Positions 32,348-43,650 of a DNA stretch of 64,000 nt are shown in pieces (positions within the stretch are counted from its first letter, which is position 1; every line of letters starts with the position of its first letter). A program made the translations under genes and the position numbers. Under the pieces are notes generated by a model that was not told the origin of the DNA, did not search any database, and saw only the letters and a list, made by a program, of their open reading frames with translations. Source of the DNA: Berberis thunbergii (taxonomy: Eukaryota > Streptophyta > Magnoliopsida > Ranunculales > Berberidaceae); assembly GCA_003290165.1 (NCBI GenBank), contig QNQO01000511.1, forward strand, positions 124,001 to 188,000, read 5' to 3'.

Positions 32348-32573
32348 TAGTGTTCTAAAAATCAGCCTAAGCGACTGTTGAGCGGGTTTTAGAAAGAAAA
32401 AAATGTTCAGCTAAAAAAAATTTTAATTTAATTTTTTATACATATTGCATATGTATTTTGTAAGTAATTTATATGTTAACTATTATAAATTATAATACAA
32501 AAAACACTTAGACCTCTGGGCACTAATCTCATGCTCGTTGTTCGCCTATCACCTAGCAATTTTTTGAACACTG
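32348..32573. mobile_element. Possible hAT MITE
   Basis: Left end TAGTGTTCTAAAAATC; complement of the right end CAGTGTTCAAAAAATTGC. The ends are inverted and of hAT type, but the flanks show only a weak 8-bp match (CTTTTGAG and CCTTTTAG). About 226 bp, AT-rich. Confidence 0.45.
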
Positions 32574-32678
32574 CCTTTTAGATATAAAAATCAAAATATA
32601 ATCTATTTTTATTTATTTGTTTAAGAAAATAATACATTGAAAATATTCTTCTTCTTCTTTAGGATTTTTTTAAGACAG

Positions 32679-32932
32679 GATGTCATTTTTGGTGGTACTG
32701 AGACAGTTGCATCTGCAATTGAATGGGCCATGGAAGAGCTTACTCCAAAGCCCACAATACCTAAAAAAAAGTCCAACAATAACTCACTGAGGTGGTGGTT
32801 CTGAATCGGCGAGTTCAAGAGACCGATCTGAACAAACTCACATACTTGAAGTACACCATCAAAGAAACTCTCCGACTCCGCCTACCGATCCCACTCCTGC
32901 TCCACGAATCAGCCGAGGACACTGAGATAAAT
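32679..32932 (+). pseudogene. CYP84A exon 2 fragment, truncated
   Basis: It starts right after an acceptor-like ACAG with DVIFGGTETVASAIEWAMEE (matching the intact gene's exon 2 start DVMFGGTETVASAIEW). Frame disruption follows, then VVLNRRVQETDLNKLTYLKY with IKETLRLRLPIPLLLHESAE (ExxR motif). It stops at EDTEIN, where a MITE stack interrupts it. The haem-binding Cys region is missing. It is the second half of the same relic as 26505-27022, same strand, separated by about 5.7 kb. Confidence 0.9.
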
Positions 32933-33460
32933 TTTTTGGAGTTGAGGTTAGGAAATCAGGTTTTGCAATTAAAGGGGGTGTATTGTATCTGGATTTTGTG
33001 GGCAATTTAATAAAATCCATGGATTCTGAAAATTCAAGTGTATTCAATTTGGATTTTAAAAAATCTACAAAAGTCTAGGGTATTCAATCAGGATTTTAAA
33101 AAGTCTTTCTGAAATCTACAAAGTCTAGAGGTATTCAATATGGATTTCAGAAAGTCCATGAAAGTTTTAAGGTATTCAAAATATCATTCATGTTTATGGA
33201 TTTGGAAAATCATGGATTCTCATGGACTTTGTAGTGTTAGGTATAAATAATAAAGTTCAATAGTTTGCCAGCCTCCATATCAAAGATTTCAACATGAAAA
33301 AAAGTCTCCTAAAGTTCTTCCTTGTGCCAGCCGCGAAGAGGTTGGTTCCCATCTTCTTGTTTTCTCAATTCTTTTTCTATCTTTGCATAAGTGTTCATAG
33401 TTGCATCGTTGATGATTTTGGGTTAGGGTTTGGATTAAATTAGGGTCTATAGTTGCCCTA

Positions 33461-33789
33461 ATAGGTTTGCTTGATATGTTTAACTCCAATGGGGTTGTGG
33501 AGCAATTCAACATCCATTTGGATACAGGAAACAAAGAGTTGTTTGATGGTGAAGTCTCCTCTGAAGTGTCAACTTCACTCAGTGAAAGCCGACCACCCAG
33601 TGCAACAATAGCTCTCAAAACCCGGGGATATGGTCGTTTTGGTGCATACTCATCTCAGAAGCTTTTGAAATGCACTGTAGATGACTATGTCACAGACTTC
33701 AACTACAATACAGGCAATGGACTATTAACCTTCACTATCCCTGTTCCAGAGGAAGAGATGTACAGATGGTCTATTCAAATCCAAGTTTA
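33461..33789 (+). pseudogene. Raffinose synthase / seed imbibition protein C-terminus, captured
   Basis: Frame GLLDMFNSNGVVEQFNIHL, ELFDGEVSSEVSTSLSE, then TRGYGRFGAYSSQKLLKCTV and LLTFTIPVPEEEMYRW, ending in TAA. This is the C-terminal beta-sandwich of galactinol-sucrose galactosyltransferase-like (SIP1/RFS) proteins, glycoside hydrolase family 36. The (R/K)GxGxFGAYSS motif and the final PVPEEELYxW are diagnostic. The catalytic barrel is absent. Upstream the frame is lost within 30 bp. The fragment is bounded by PIF-type ends on both sides, so I read it as captured host DNA. Confidence 0.85.
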
Positions 33790-33792
33790 AAG

Positions 33793-34147
33793 TAGAGCTG
33801 AACAAAAAATCGATCAAACCAACTAAACCAACCAAACCGATCAAAACAAAACCGATTGATTCGGTTTAAATTCGGTTCGGGTTTCGGTTTCTATGTGATT
33901 TTAACCGACCAAACCGAACCGACCGAATATATATAATAAATAATATATATTTATATATAAATAATATAATATGTTTAAAATAGTCGATCGATTCGATTTT
34001 ATTTTGGTTTTGGTTCGATTTTAGTCGGTTCGGTTCGGTTACGGTTTGCATAAATTAGAATCGATTCGATTTCGGATCGATTTTGTTAATGGTCGGTTCG
34101 ATTTCGGTTTGAAAATTTTAAAACCGAACCATCAGTTTTCAGCCCTA
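33793..34147. mobile_element. hAT MITE inserted at the stop codon of the captured fragment
   Basis: 355 bp. Ends TAGAGCTGAACAAAAAATCG and, complemented, TAGGGCTGAAAACTGATGG. 8-bp flanks GTTTAAAG (33785-33792) and TTTTAAAG (34148-34155), one mismatch. The interior consists of repeated (A)ACCGAACC / GGTTCGGTT motifs in opposing orientation, so it can fold on itself. Confidence 0.8.
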
Positions 34148-34748
34148 TTTTAAAGGAGGAAAAAACACCATTATGCAAGTAATTGTAGGGGATTCTTAAT
34201 TGATGAAGTTATCTATTCTTTGCATAGAGCATGACAAGAAGTTAGGAACGACTCTTGCTTAGGGAATAAGTAGAGAACTATTACGTCTGTAATATTGGTA
34301 CTAGTAATCTTGATGATGTATCCCTTGTGTCCTTGAAGTTGCAAAGTTGATTAAGAGGTTATCAACTGCACAAAATAGTGAAGGTTTCTTATCTTTACAA
34401 GTTGTATTGTCGGGACTTGGGGGCATCGAGAATGTACTGATTATGTATCTGCACTTTGATTCAATAAATGATGTTTTTCTTCCACGTACTTCTTTAAACT
34501 GCAACATTGATTCATGTCTAACAATGCATGGGTGTAGTCTTCTTTCTTGAATTCAAGCTTAGATCAGATGATCAAAGTTTTAAGTTAATCAGGCACTTCA
34601 GATTGCCTCACTCAAGAAATTCCTGAAATTAGCTCTTTGATTTCATGAAACAGCTAAAACAACCACCCAAATGTTGAGAAATAGAAAGGTTCACAAATGT
34701 GAATTCGGTTACACCAAGACTTTTATGTTTAGCAAATCAACAATTCTA

Positions 34749-34915
34749 GCCAGCTTTGTTTGCTAGCATTTTCTTGGCATTTTTTGGATTTTTTTACACT
34801 TATATCCCTTTTATATAGATAGTGTTTGTGGTTGTTTTAAAGAGAAATGGTACAAAGTGTAAAAATACCAAAAAAATGCCAAAAAAGATTGGCAAACAAG
34901 GCTAGCTAAACTTAC
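34749..34915. mobile_element. Foldback MITE, family A
   Basis: GCCAGCTTTGTTTGCTAGC at the left and the complementary GCAAACAAGGCTAGC at the right. Inside, TTTTTGGATTTTTTTACACTT pairs with AAGTGTAAAAATACCAAAAA. The middle has ATAGTGTTTGTGGTTGTTTT, a core shared with the copies at 38709 and 39442. Confidence 0.65.
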
Positions 34916-35597
34916 TCTTAGCAAATTGTTTATGTGAGGAACAAAACTAAAACGTATCTTCAACTCTTCAAGCAGTCAAAACCAAGTTCCCAGGGGCTCT
35001 AAGAAAGTTACTTTTGTGAAAGTTTTGTAGAAGTTAATATCATTTTGTAAATTTGTAACCATTTGGAATAAAAGTGGTGGAAGTACGAGTAGCAGAAGCT
35101 TTCATCAACTTGATGCGACCAGGAGAAAGATAACTTGTGCAATGAAGAGTTTAGTAGTGAATGGAAATTTGAGTGAGCTACATTTTTTTTCCTTATCCCT
35201 TAACCCCTTCCACTTCAAAAAATAACTTATGCGGCCAGGAAATTTGTTTCATCACTATTTACCAACTTCTTTTTATTTTGCAAATAATTAGAAATCTGTA
35301 AAAGTCGTTCATACAAAGTCCGTGGATTTTCATAAATCTCTAGAAAGTCAGTAACAAAAGTCTATGGATTTAAGAAATCAGCAGAAGTCCGTGGACAATT
35401 TAAAGAGTCCGTGGACTTTTCAAATTATTTATCAATTCCATAAGAATCCATATACAATACACCCCTCTAACTTATGCAACCAAAATAATATAGCATTATT
35501 AGAGAATTTTTGTACAACTTCGAGATACACATAAACACTTCGAAAAAATTATAATTCTTTCAAAATCACGTAACTTTAGTTGCAAAACCTGATTTCC

Positions 35598-36535
35598 TAG
35601 TATTTTCGAAACATTTGCGATTACGTTCTTTTATTTGCTACCTAAAAGGAAAGAGCTAATCTAGTCTCATCATTCACGGCATTGACTCCTTTTTAAGGTG
35701 TCATTATTTTGGAAGTTTACACTAATCTGCTGATATTAAAAGATAGATAATTAGCTGTTTGTAGTCCAAATATCACACCTCACCAACTAATGCTTATTAG
35801 AAACTCATAATCAACCAGCCTACCATTCCAAACATGCTTGGAGATGTCTTAATTGACTAAAGAAATCAAGCAAGCAACCAAGTGGGTTGCTCTTGTAGAG
35901 CAATCAGTGAAGTGCAGTCCTTTACAATGGCGCCCCACTCCCAGTACTTTCCAAAGCATTAACAAAACACACAACTTGACTCCAATTATTGTTGAATTTT
36001 TGTTTTTTCGAAAATTGTATTTCATCGTTTTTTGTGTTTATTGAAGGATGGTGATTGGTGGATAACATAAATCTGTCATCGAAAATGCTAGGAAATTATG
36101 ATTTTGTAACTATGTTGACATGGCGCGATCTCGAAAAAATGATGAAATTTTCAAAGTGTTTATGTGTATCTTGAGATTGTAACATCATCCTGATTATAAA
36201 ACATGATTGCAAAATTTGGTTCCCTAGCCTCACTCAACTGGAAAAGCCGCAACACTAAGAAGGAGCCCAAACAATGGTCCTGACCGAACTCCACAAAAAA
36301 ACCCCTGATCTTGATGAAATCAGTTAATAAAATTTGATAATTTGCAGCACTTTACTAATGGAAAATAAACAGTAACTTTGCTATTTACCAAGAAAATTAA
36401 TGCCCAGTGATCTTAATCTAATCAGATAATTGAAGTATTTAATATTTATGTTCATCCTATATAAGTAAAATGAACAATAACTTTGCTATTTTACTAAATA
36501 GAAATTAGCAAAGAAAGCAGCGATTCAGCATTGAC
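35598..36535. other. Intergenic with one family C MITE; no gene seen
   Basis: A family C foldback copy lies at about 36091-36226 (TAGGAAATTATGATTTTGTAA ... TTGCAAAATTTGGTTCCCTA). The rest is AT-rich sequence between the MITE stack and the F5H stop codon, probably containing the F5H 3' UTR. Confidence 0.5.
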
Positions 36536-38194
36536 TCACTCAAACAAAGGACATTCAAGCCTAGGACTCGGGACGGCAATGAGTCGAATAGCTCTTGGCG
36601 CGGTGAGTCCAAACACATCCATCATATCGAGCTCACTCGGTTTCATACCGTCGGGCAACTCCCATGAGAAACAATGGACTAAATGTGCGACTGCTAACTC
36701 TAATGAGTATAGTCCTAATTGCATTCCTGGGCAAGAACGACGACCCGATCCAAATGGTATGAATTCAAAATTACTACCCTTGAAGTCCGCAGCATTCTCC
36801 TTCATAAACCTAGTAGGCTTAAATTTCTCCGCATCGTCCCATGAGGCTTTATCGCGCCCAATAGCCCATGCATTGATCATAATTCGTGACCCGAATGGAA
36901 TGTGGTACCCGTTGATCTCGCTATCTGCCGCGGTCTCGTGGAGGAGGAGTGGGATCGGTGGGTGGAGTCGGAGAGTCTCCTTTATTACAAACTTCAAGTA
37001 GGTGAGTTTCTCCAGATCGGTCTCATGAACTCGCCGATTTAGTCCCACTACCTCAGTGAGTTCTTGTTGGACCCGTTTCAAGTCTTCTGGGCTTCTCAAT
37101 AACTCGGCCATAGCCCATTCGATTGCTGAAGCTACCGTTTCGGTCCCACCGAACATCACGTCCTGTAATTGAACAAAATCCAATCAGGGAGGTAACTCTA
37201 ATAAATATTAATTTCAAGGGAGTGAGTTGGAATATATAAAAAACTTCATATAAATGGAAAATAATTAGTTTCTACTTACCATGATAATGGCTTTGATGTT
37301 ATCTCTAGTGAGTTTGATGGAATTTTGTAAATCGTTGAGTTCTCCAACTTTAGCATTTTCGCTATAAAATGCAAGTAGATCATCCACCATATCGGTATCG
37401 ACATCGGCATCATCGGCATCGACAATCTTGTTCTTCTTCTTGACCATATGATCATCGATAATATGATCGATAAACCGATCCAATGAGTTCCGCGCCTTAA
37501 TGAGTCGCTTATTGATCCCTTGCGGGTCGACCCAGCTAAGGATAGGAAAGAAATCGGCAATGTTAAAAGCACCAAAAAGCTTCGAAAACTCTTGTAATAT
37601 TGACACAAACTCATCTTGACCCTCATGTGAACACGACCCGAAAGCGGCCCGATAAGTAATATTTCTCGTGAGAGAAAATACGAGCTCGCCAATATTAACG
37701 GGTGACCCGACTTTCTCCGAAACGGTTCGGATAGTCGTGTCAACTTCATCGCGAACGGAGGCCCATGACTCGGCCCGTTTCCGACTGAACACTTTCATGA
37801 CACAAATCTTACGCATCTGGCGCCAGAATGGACCATAATGGGCAAATGCCATGTCAGCACGGTCATAAGTGAGGTATTTTATAGCAAGAGTTGCGGGGCG
37901 ATTAGAGAAAATGCTATCTTGGACTTGTAGCACTTGACGTGCTATCTCCGGTGTTGATACCGCAAACATATGTAGCACCCCGCTGCGTAAATGCACTAGT
38001 CCGCCGTACTCTTTTGCTAGTGCGGCGAGGCCACGGTGCGTTAATTGGTCTAATATGAACATATTTCCGAGTAATGGTACCCCCTTCGGACCGGGAGGAT
38101 ATGGGAGCTTCTTCTTCGCAAAGAGGCCACAAACGAGCAAAAGAGGAAGGACAAATAAAAGTATCATTGAGAAAGCTTGAAGAACAGACTCCAT
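36536..38194 (-). CDS. F5H: Ferulate/coniferaldehyde 5-hydroxylase, cytochrome P450 CYP84A
   Basis: Two exons: 37280-38194 (305 codons) and 36536-37162 (208 codons plus TGA), with a GT-AG intron at IIM|DVM, phase 0; 513 aa, normal for CYP84A. It begins MESVLQAFSMILLFVLPLLL, the membrane anchor, then the proline hinge KLPYPPGPKGVPLLGNM. Conserved F5H blocks follow: FSNRPATLAIKYLTYDRADM, AFAHYGPFWRQMRKICVMKV and GQDEFVSILQEFSKLFGAFN. Next come VDTDMVDDLLAFYSEN, the oxygen-binding helix GGTETVASAIEW, ExxR in KETLR, and the haem loop PFGSGRRSCPG with the Cys thiolate ligand. The product is an ER-bound monooxygenase that 5-hydroxylates ferulate, coniferaldehyde and coniferyl alcohol, committing flux to syringyl lignin and sinapate. 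An acidic Asp-rich insert (DADDADVDTD) lies before VDDLLAF. A broken relative lies 4-12 kb away. Confidence 0.96.
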
Positions 38195-38252
38195 TGTTAT
38201 ATTTGTTCTTCACAAAGCTTGCTCTGATTGTTGAAGTGTTAAGATGTTTGGT

Positions 38253-38260
38253 TTTATAAG
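38253..38260 (-). promoter_or_regulatory. Candidate TATA box of F5H
   Basis: On the minus strand CTTATAAAACC lies about 60 bp before the ATG at 38194. The spacing allows a short 5' UTR. No clear lignin-type AC element (ACC[T/A]ACC) was noticed in the few hundred bases upstream. Confidence 0.5.
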
Positions 38261-38708
38261 CGAGTTTTAGCGAAATGTAAAGCAAGCTGTATGATATTGA
38301 CTTGGAAGATTTTGGGGACTTTTGTTTTTAAGTTTTGTTATTTCACATTCTATATATTCTGTGATATTGTGTATAAACTTTTGATTCCTGCAGATTTGTC
38401 TGCTTAAAAGGGTATAATAATTAATAAATAGAGTTTCTAATGTTAATAAATATTTATTAATTATTCACCTAAAATTGGTGTGTTCAAAGTACTAATTTAG
38501 ACCCCTTGTTGCCTGTCCTATCCGCTCTGTATGTGGTCACACACTCACATGACCAAGTTCTTATGGACCTACATTTTACTTATTTAAGTCTGACTTACTT
38601 CCTTATAGGAATTTTTCTCCTCTACATCCCACAACTTGTTCGCGGTCCCTCTTGACCTGTAACCATAAAATAGGTCGGAATTGATTGTTTAGGGGAACAA
38701 TAATTTTA

Positions 38709-38869
38709 GGCAGTCAGGAATACAACTGTTTTTTAGTCAGGTTCGGAGACTTTTACACTTTTATTTATTCTATAAATGATGTTTGTGATTGTATTTTAAA
38801 GAGAATAGATAAAAATATATTAAAAAAAATCTAACAAAAAAAATGATTGTGTTACCTGACTGCCAAAAC
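38709..38869. mobile_element. Foldback MITE, family A
   Basis: GGCAGTCAGGAATACAA at the left pairs with the complement of TTGTGTTACCTGACTGCC at the right. The core GATGTTTGTGATTGTATTTT is shared with other family A members. Confidence 0.7.
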
Positions 38870-38889
38870 TTACTATTAAGGGGAGTAAC

Positions 38890-39110
38890 CACTTTTTTTT
38901 TGGTTCAAACACGAAGATGTTTATTAATGAAAGAAAATGAAACAAAATACAAAGAGAAACATTCCTATATCAAGAAATGCCAAGACACTATAAAAGTGTC
39001 AAAACCCAAATCCCTAAACAAATTACATGTCGTACCCATCCTCCACAACAATTCTCTAATCTCGATAAAGATAGAGTGCTCTGATCTGTTGAGTCCTTCA
39101 AATATCATTT
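38890..39110 (-). repeat. 3' end of a poly(A) retroposon (LINE-like)
   Basis: On the minus strand it reads ...TCTATCTTTATCGAGATTA, TTGGCATTTCTTGATATAGG, AATAAACATCTTCGTGTTT, then a short A-run (the T8 at 38893-38900). The same 3' end, with poly(A), occurs on the plus strand at about 43330-43549 and 48365-48594. The shared 3' terminus and A tail suggest a LINE or a retroposed transcript; no ORF remains. Confidence 0.55.
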
Positions 39111-39441
39111 TATTTATTTCTTTCCACACACACCACTTGAACATAAGATCTAAACATACAAAAACACAAAAAAGAGGTAGGAAGAAGTTGGAGACGAGGG
39201 TCCAAACCCTTCATCGTGCAAAGACTCTTCGTTATATTTCATAAGAGTTTTGAATGAGTATGACTTCACACAATTATTCTCCAAGGAGTACATATGCCCT
39301 AAAATGAGTGATTAACAATTGCTCTTCTACAGGCATCAAGAACATGCCCTATAATTAGGGACGAATTTGTGGAATGTTAGTTGGAGATGCTATTAAATTT
39401 GTTGTTTCAAAAGTTTGGTAGTTTCTCTCATCAATGATTTT

Positions 39442-39603
39442 AGGCGGTCAGGGAACACAATCATGTTTTGGTCAGGTTTTAGACTTTTTACACTTTTACC
39501 CCTTATACAAATGATGTTTATAATTGTGTTTTAAAAAAAATGAATAAAAGTGTTAAAAAACTCAAACCTGATAAAAAAATGATTGTATTTCTTAACTGCC
39601 TAG
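39442..39603. mobile_element. Foldback MITE, family A
   Basis: AGGCGGTCAGGGAACACAAT at the left; AATGATTGTATTTCTTAACTGCCT at the right is its near complement. ACTTTTTACACTTTTA pairs with TAAAAGTGTTAAAAA. The core ATGATGTTTATAATTGTGTT is shared with the family. Confidence 0.7.
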
Positions 39604-39619
39604 ACTTATTCTTCTTTCA

Positions 39620-40732
39620 TAGAATTATGCTAGAAAATCAGCTTTTGCAACTAGAATGATGGGCATGATCAGAGGAGGTTTTTATAAACTTTAATACACA
39701 CATAAACACTTTTGAGATTTTAAAGATTCTTCTAAGATCATGTCGCGTAACACTTATAAAGAAAAAAAAATTTCACCAATAAAATTAAATAATACATTAT
39801 TGCATAAACCAATCACTAAAATTTAATAATTTATGTGAGATTACTTATTTATTTATCTTGAAATTCAATTATTTATTTATTTGCTTGTTTTGAAAAAGCT
39901 AATTGTCAGCTCTATCAATCCCTATCATCAACCATGCATTGTAAACTTATTTGAAGCCTCAATTTTTTTTGTCTTCTTGAATAAAAAAATAATTACAATA
40001 AAAACATTACAAAAAAAGCTATGTAATCACTAATTAATTAGTCTAATTAAATACATAATAATTAATAAGCATTATTATTTATTAGCATATCCACTTAATA
40101 TGGTTGTAACACTGAATCACATAGTGCCGGACTGAATATGGACTGTAGACTTCAAACAATTACGTTTTTGGTTGTTGAGACATCGTTCTTCATGTAGCAT
40201 CAGCAATCGAGTCAATTTTTATTAGTTGATTTATACTTTCATAGAAATATTTTATCTAAGAATTTGTTTACGATATCTATTCATCGCTCGCTAATAATGC
40301 ACTGAGCTGGAACTATAATATATGATGTATAACATGCTAAAAACAACCTACGCGTGTGCCAAAAACGATTTCTACTACTAATAATGCACAGAGGTATTGT
40401 CATGCCCCAACGATCTTTTATATATTTTCGGATAGTAATTTTGGATATTATTGCATATAACATAAGTCTGGCAAAACCATCAATAGGTTAATCCGCAAAT
40501 TCATTTACAACCCCTTTGAAAATTGTCCAAATGGTACTTTTTAAAATACAAAGAAACTTGTCAATGTAAATCAAAAATCGGCAAATCAGAAACTATATTT
40601 AGGCGAAAGCCAGTAAACAAATGGAGACCAATCGGTATTACTAAAATTGACAAATTTAGTTAAGAAAGTGACAGTGTATTGAGACTATCTAAAATACCGA
40701 AAGAGTATAGGGAAATAGTCTCAATCGAAACA
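39620..40732. other. Intergenic; one family C MITE trace, no gene
   Basis: A diverged family C copy is at about 39632-39760 (GAAAATCAGCTTTTGCAACTA at its left). The rest is AT-rich with no coding or structural signal that I can support. Confidence 0.4.
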
Positions 40733-40784
40733 TATACAATATAAAGAAAATTAAAGTCATGATCAACATTTAACCACGCGAGCA

Positions 40785-41694
40785 TGAAAAAGTCATGTTC
40801 ATCAACTTGAACTACATACGTATGGTTAAATTTATAAGAAAACAAAAATTGTTTTTACTTTAATAATGTAAAAACTGTCGTAATTTGAAATGACGATTAA
40901 TTTGTTAATTAAACTCTTAATCTTTGACTATATATTTTTTCATGATTTCATGTACCTAAACAGGGTGCAATTTATGCAGGGCCAGGCATCCCGACTCTTA
41001 GAAAGGATTTTGGAGTGTTTGTTTTTGCCTTTTAATTATAGAGAGAAGTCATTTTATTTTTTAAATACATTGTAATTCACAATTCACGCGTCTATTTATG
41101 TATACAGATGACTTCGTTATCTTGTGGTCTCTATCAATACTCTGCAATTAAACATAGAATGGTTAATGGAATACTAGTTCAACAGTATAGATTTGTGGTG
41201 GATAATATCACAAGTCAAACCGACCAACATTTGAAAAAGTCATGTTCATCAACTTGAACTACATACGTATGGTTAAATTTATAAGAAAACAAAAATTGTT
41301 TTTACTTTAATAATGTAAAAACTGTCGTAATTTGAAATGATGATTAATCTGTTAATTAAACTCTTAATCTTTGACTATATATTTTTTCATGATTTCAACT
41401 ACCTAAACAGGGTGCAATTTATGCAGGGCCAGGCATCCCGACTGTTAGAAAGGATTTTGGGGTGTTTGTTTTTTGCCTTTTAATTATAGAGAGAAGTCTT
41501 TTTTTTTCTTTTTTTTTAAATACATTGTAATTCACAATTCAAGCGTCTATTTATGTATGCAGAAGACTTGGTTATCTTGTGGTCTCTATCAATACTCTGC
41601 AATTAAACATAAAATGGTCAATGGAATACCAGTTCAACAGTATAGACTTGTGATGAATAATATCACAAGTCCAACAAACCAACATTTGAGATAG
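40785..41694 (+). repeat. 447-bp tandem duplication within unit A, with exon-like segments
   Basis: Copies at 40785-41231 and 41232-41694; a third, single copy is in unit B at about 45568-46020. Each has AACAG|GGTGCAATTTATGCAGG, readable as GAIYAGPGIPTLRKDFGVF, a roughly 60-bp AT-rich gap, then (T/A)(A/G)CAG followed by a frame such as GLYQYSAIKHRMVNGI and DNITSQTDQHLK. These look like two exons of a dead gene. I do not recognise the protein. Confidence 0.7.
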
Positions 41695-42842
41695 AAAGGG
41701 TTAAGAAAAAAAACAGTTTTTCTTAAGTGCATTGGTAAAGTGTCTGGTAATTTGCCTGGTGGCTACTAGGCATTGTAGGATTGCATCGAAATAAGTGTTA
41801 TCACTTATCTCGATGCAATCCTATAGTGTCTGATAGCACCAAGCAAGTTACCAGTGCACTGTAGTATTACTAAAAAAAAAATGTAGAATAAATATTATTG
41901 AATATATTACTTTGTTTATATTTAGGAGTTAAAATACCAAATATATTATAATAGCATAGCCACCAATACAGCACAAACAGAGTAAACTAAAATAGAGGAA
42001 TCCAATCGATACGAATCGAATATTCAATTAAGCTCGTACTCTTCTACCTGGATCTTGTTACATAGAATATACTCTGCACTAAGGGGTTAAATTAACCGTA
42101 ACATGCAACTAATTTAAAAATTATAGTAGCTTAGCTACTAATCTTTCATTAATTCATAGCTTGCATGTGATGCCATTTTAACAAACTACAACTTGATACA
42201 TAAACAAAATTAAATTAATTAATAAATGAAACAAAGCCAAGTTACAGAAAAAGGTTAGCAAATAATTTACGTTTTTATGGAATATACTGAGTGTAGTAAA
42301 TTATGTTCATTGAGTGAGGTTAGTAAATTAAGTTTTCAATTATGATGATGTGGTATTATTAGAAGAGGTTTTTTACAATCTCGATATACAAATAAACACT
42401 TAGAAAATTTCATCATTCTTTCAAAATCACGTCACGTGACTCTGATTACAAAAACTTAATTTCCTAATATTTTCGCGATTGATTACAGAATGGTCATGAT
42501 GAGAATATCACTAGACAACTTCTCTTTAATAGGTAGCAGCAACATTTAAGGTTACCAAAATGAATGGTAAATACAAATATAAAGTATATAAAAAAATTGG
42601 CATTGTCTATAATGAGATACAAAAGTTCATAGATCTCAAAGTTGCTTGTCTATTACTGAGCTGGTAATCCATCGACATAAAAAGCTCTATCTATTGCCAA
42701 TAACAATGTTATGTAATAAACACATGCATAAATAGCAAAAGCGAAAGTTCAGAGGGGCTTTGGCTCAAATGACTTGTAATACACTTTAAGACGATAATCA
42801 TCAATGATGAGTATCCCACTAATGTTTCATATTTTCTATATT

Positions 42843-42962
42843 ACTAATTCTTAGTGAAGAGGAAATGGTGTTTTCTCGAGATATGTGCATTCACATATTT
42901 CGAGGGAGATAGAGGGTTGCACCTCCTCCCACGCCCGTTTCCTCGCTAATAAGACAAACTCT
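42843..42962. mobile_element. Mutator-type MITE in unit A, 9-bp TSD TTCTATATT
   Basis: Flanked by TTCTATATT at 42834-42842 and 42963-42971. It has GAGGAAATGG near the left, CGTTTCCTCGC near the right and a TCTCGAGATATGTGCA core. Unit B has a different, longer related insert (about 47806-48016) at nearly the same place. Confidence 0.8.
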
Positions 42963-43329
42963 TTCTATATTCAAAGTGCCTGCGTGAGGACCATGTGATG
43001 ACAGTTATAAAAGTTTATAATAATTAAATCCAAATTGCATTTTGTAAAATAGAAACCAAGTTAGGTAAAATAAAAATTTGGTTAATAATACTATCTTCTA
43101 TTTAGATCCAGCAAATTGTGAAATAATTAAGCTGGTAACTAAGAAACAGAATTTTGTTTGATTTTCTAAACAATTTGAATCAGTTTCTTATCAGAATTTG
43201 GTCTTAGTTTGATGTTTCAAGATTTCATTTTGAATTGGCTAAATTGGTCGTCCAAAGCTAATCTATTCTAAAGCGTGGAGTGGTTATAGTCTAGGATTCC
43301 TCACGTGCCCATGTAGTGTGTGTGAAAAG

Positions 43330-43549
43330 AGAGAAATATAAGAGTTTTTTAAAAGCTCAACAAATCGGAGCAATCTATTTTTATCGAGGTTAAGGAATTA
43401 TTGTAGATAATGGATTCGGCTTGTAATTGTTTTAGTGACTTATTTTTTGAGACATTCATGATGTTTTGGCATTCCTTGATATAGAAATCGTTTATCTTGT
43501 ATCTTATTTTCAATCAAAATCTTCGTGTTTGCCAAAAAAAAACAACAAG
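43330..43549 (+). repeat. 3' end of a poly(A) retroposon, unit A copy
   Basis: CAAATCGGAGCAATCTA, TTATCGAGGTTAAGGAATTA, TTGGCATTCCTTGATATAG, CAATCAAAATCTTCGTGTTTG, then A9. Same family as 38890-39110 (opposite strand). The unit B equivalent is at 48365-48594 with an A run of about 20. Confidence 0.55.
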
Positions 43550-43650
43550 GTTTTTAAACATGGTATAATATGCGGAGGCATATTCTTTTTGCACATATCT
43601 CTAAATCTAGTATAATTCTAGAGAGCTTGGGTTTGCTGCCTAGGGGGGGG

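Larger units (their letters stand above)
32973..35467. mobile_element. PIF/Harbinger-like non-autonomous element carrying a gene end
   Basis: Termini AGGGGGTGTATTGTATCTGG and, complemented, GAGGGGTGTATTGTATATGG, flanked by TAA (32970-32972 and 35468-35470). Subterminal repeats of the type AAAGTC(C)ATGGA(TT) occur in inverted orientation at both ends (32990-33230 and 35300-35450). The middle holds the 3' end of a raffinose synthase-family gene and about 900 bp of flanking sequence. There is no transposase. The element is 2495 bp, large for a MITE. Confidence 0.75.
32951..35597. mobile_element. Foldback MITE (family C) split by a PIF/Harbinger-like insertion
   Basis: Left end GGAAATCAGGTTTTGCAA at 32951; right end its complement TTGCAAAACCTGATTTCC ending 35597. 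TA lies on both outer sides. Between them a 2.5-kb element (32973-35467) is inserted. Without the insert it would be a small palindromic MITE like those at about 36091, 42325 and 44585. Confidence 0.7.

Noticed and set aside
36531..37001. 156-aa plus-strand open frame opposite the F5H gene
   Set aside because: It is the complement of F5H exon 2, whose P450 motifs are unmistakable; the plus-strand frame has no recognisable content.
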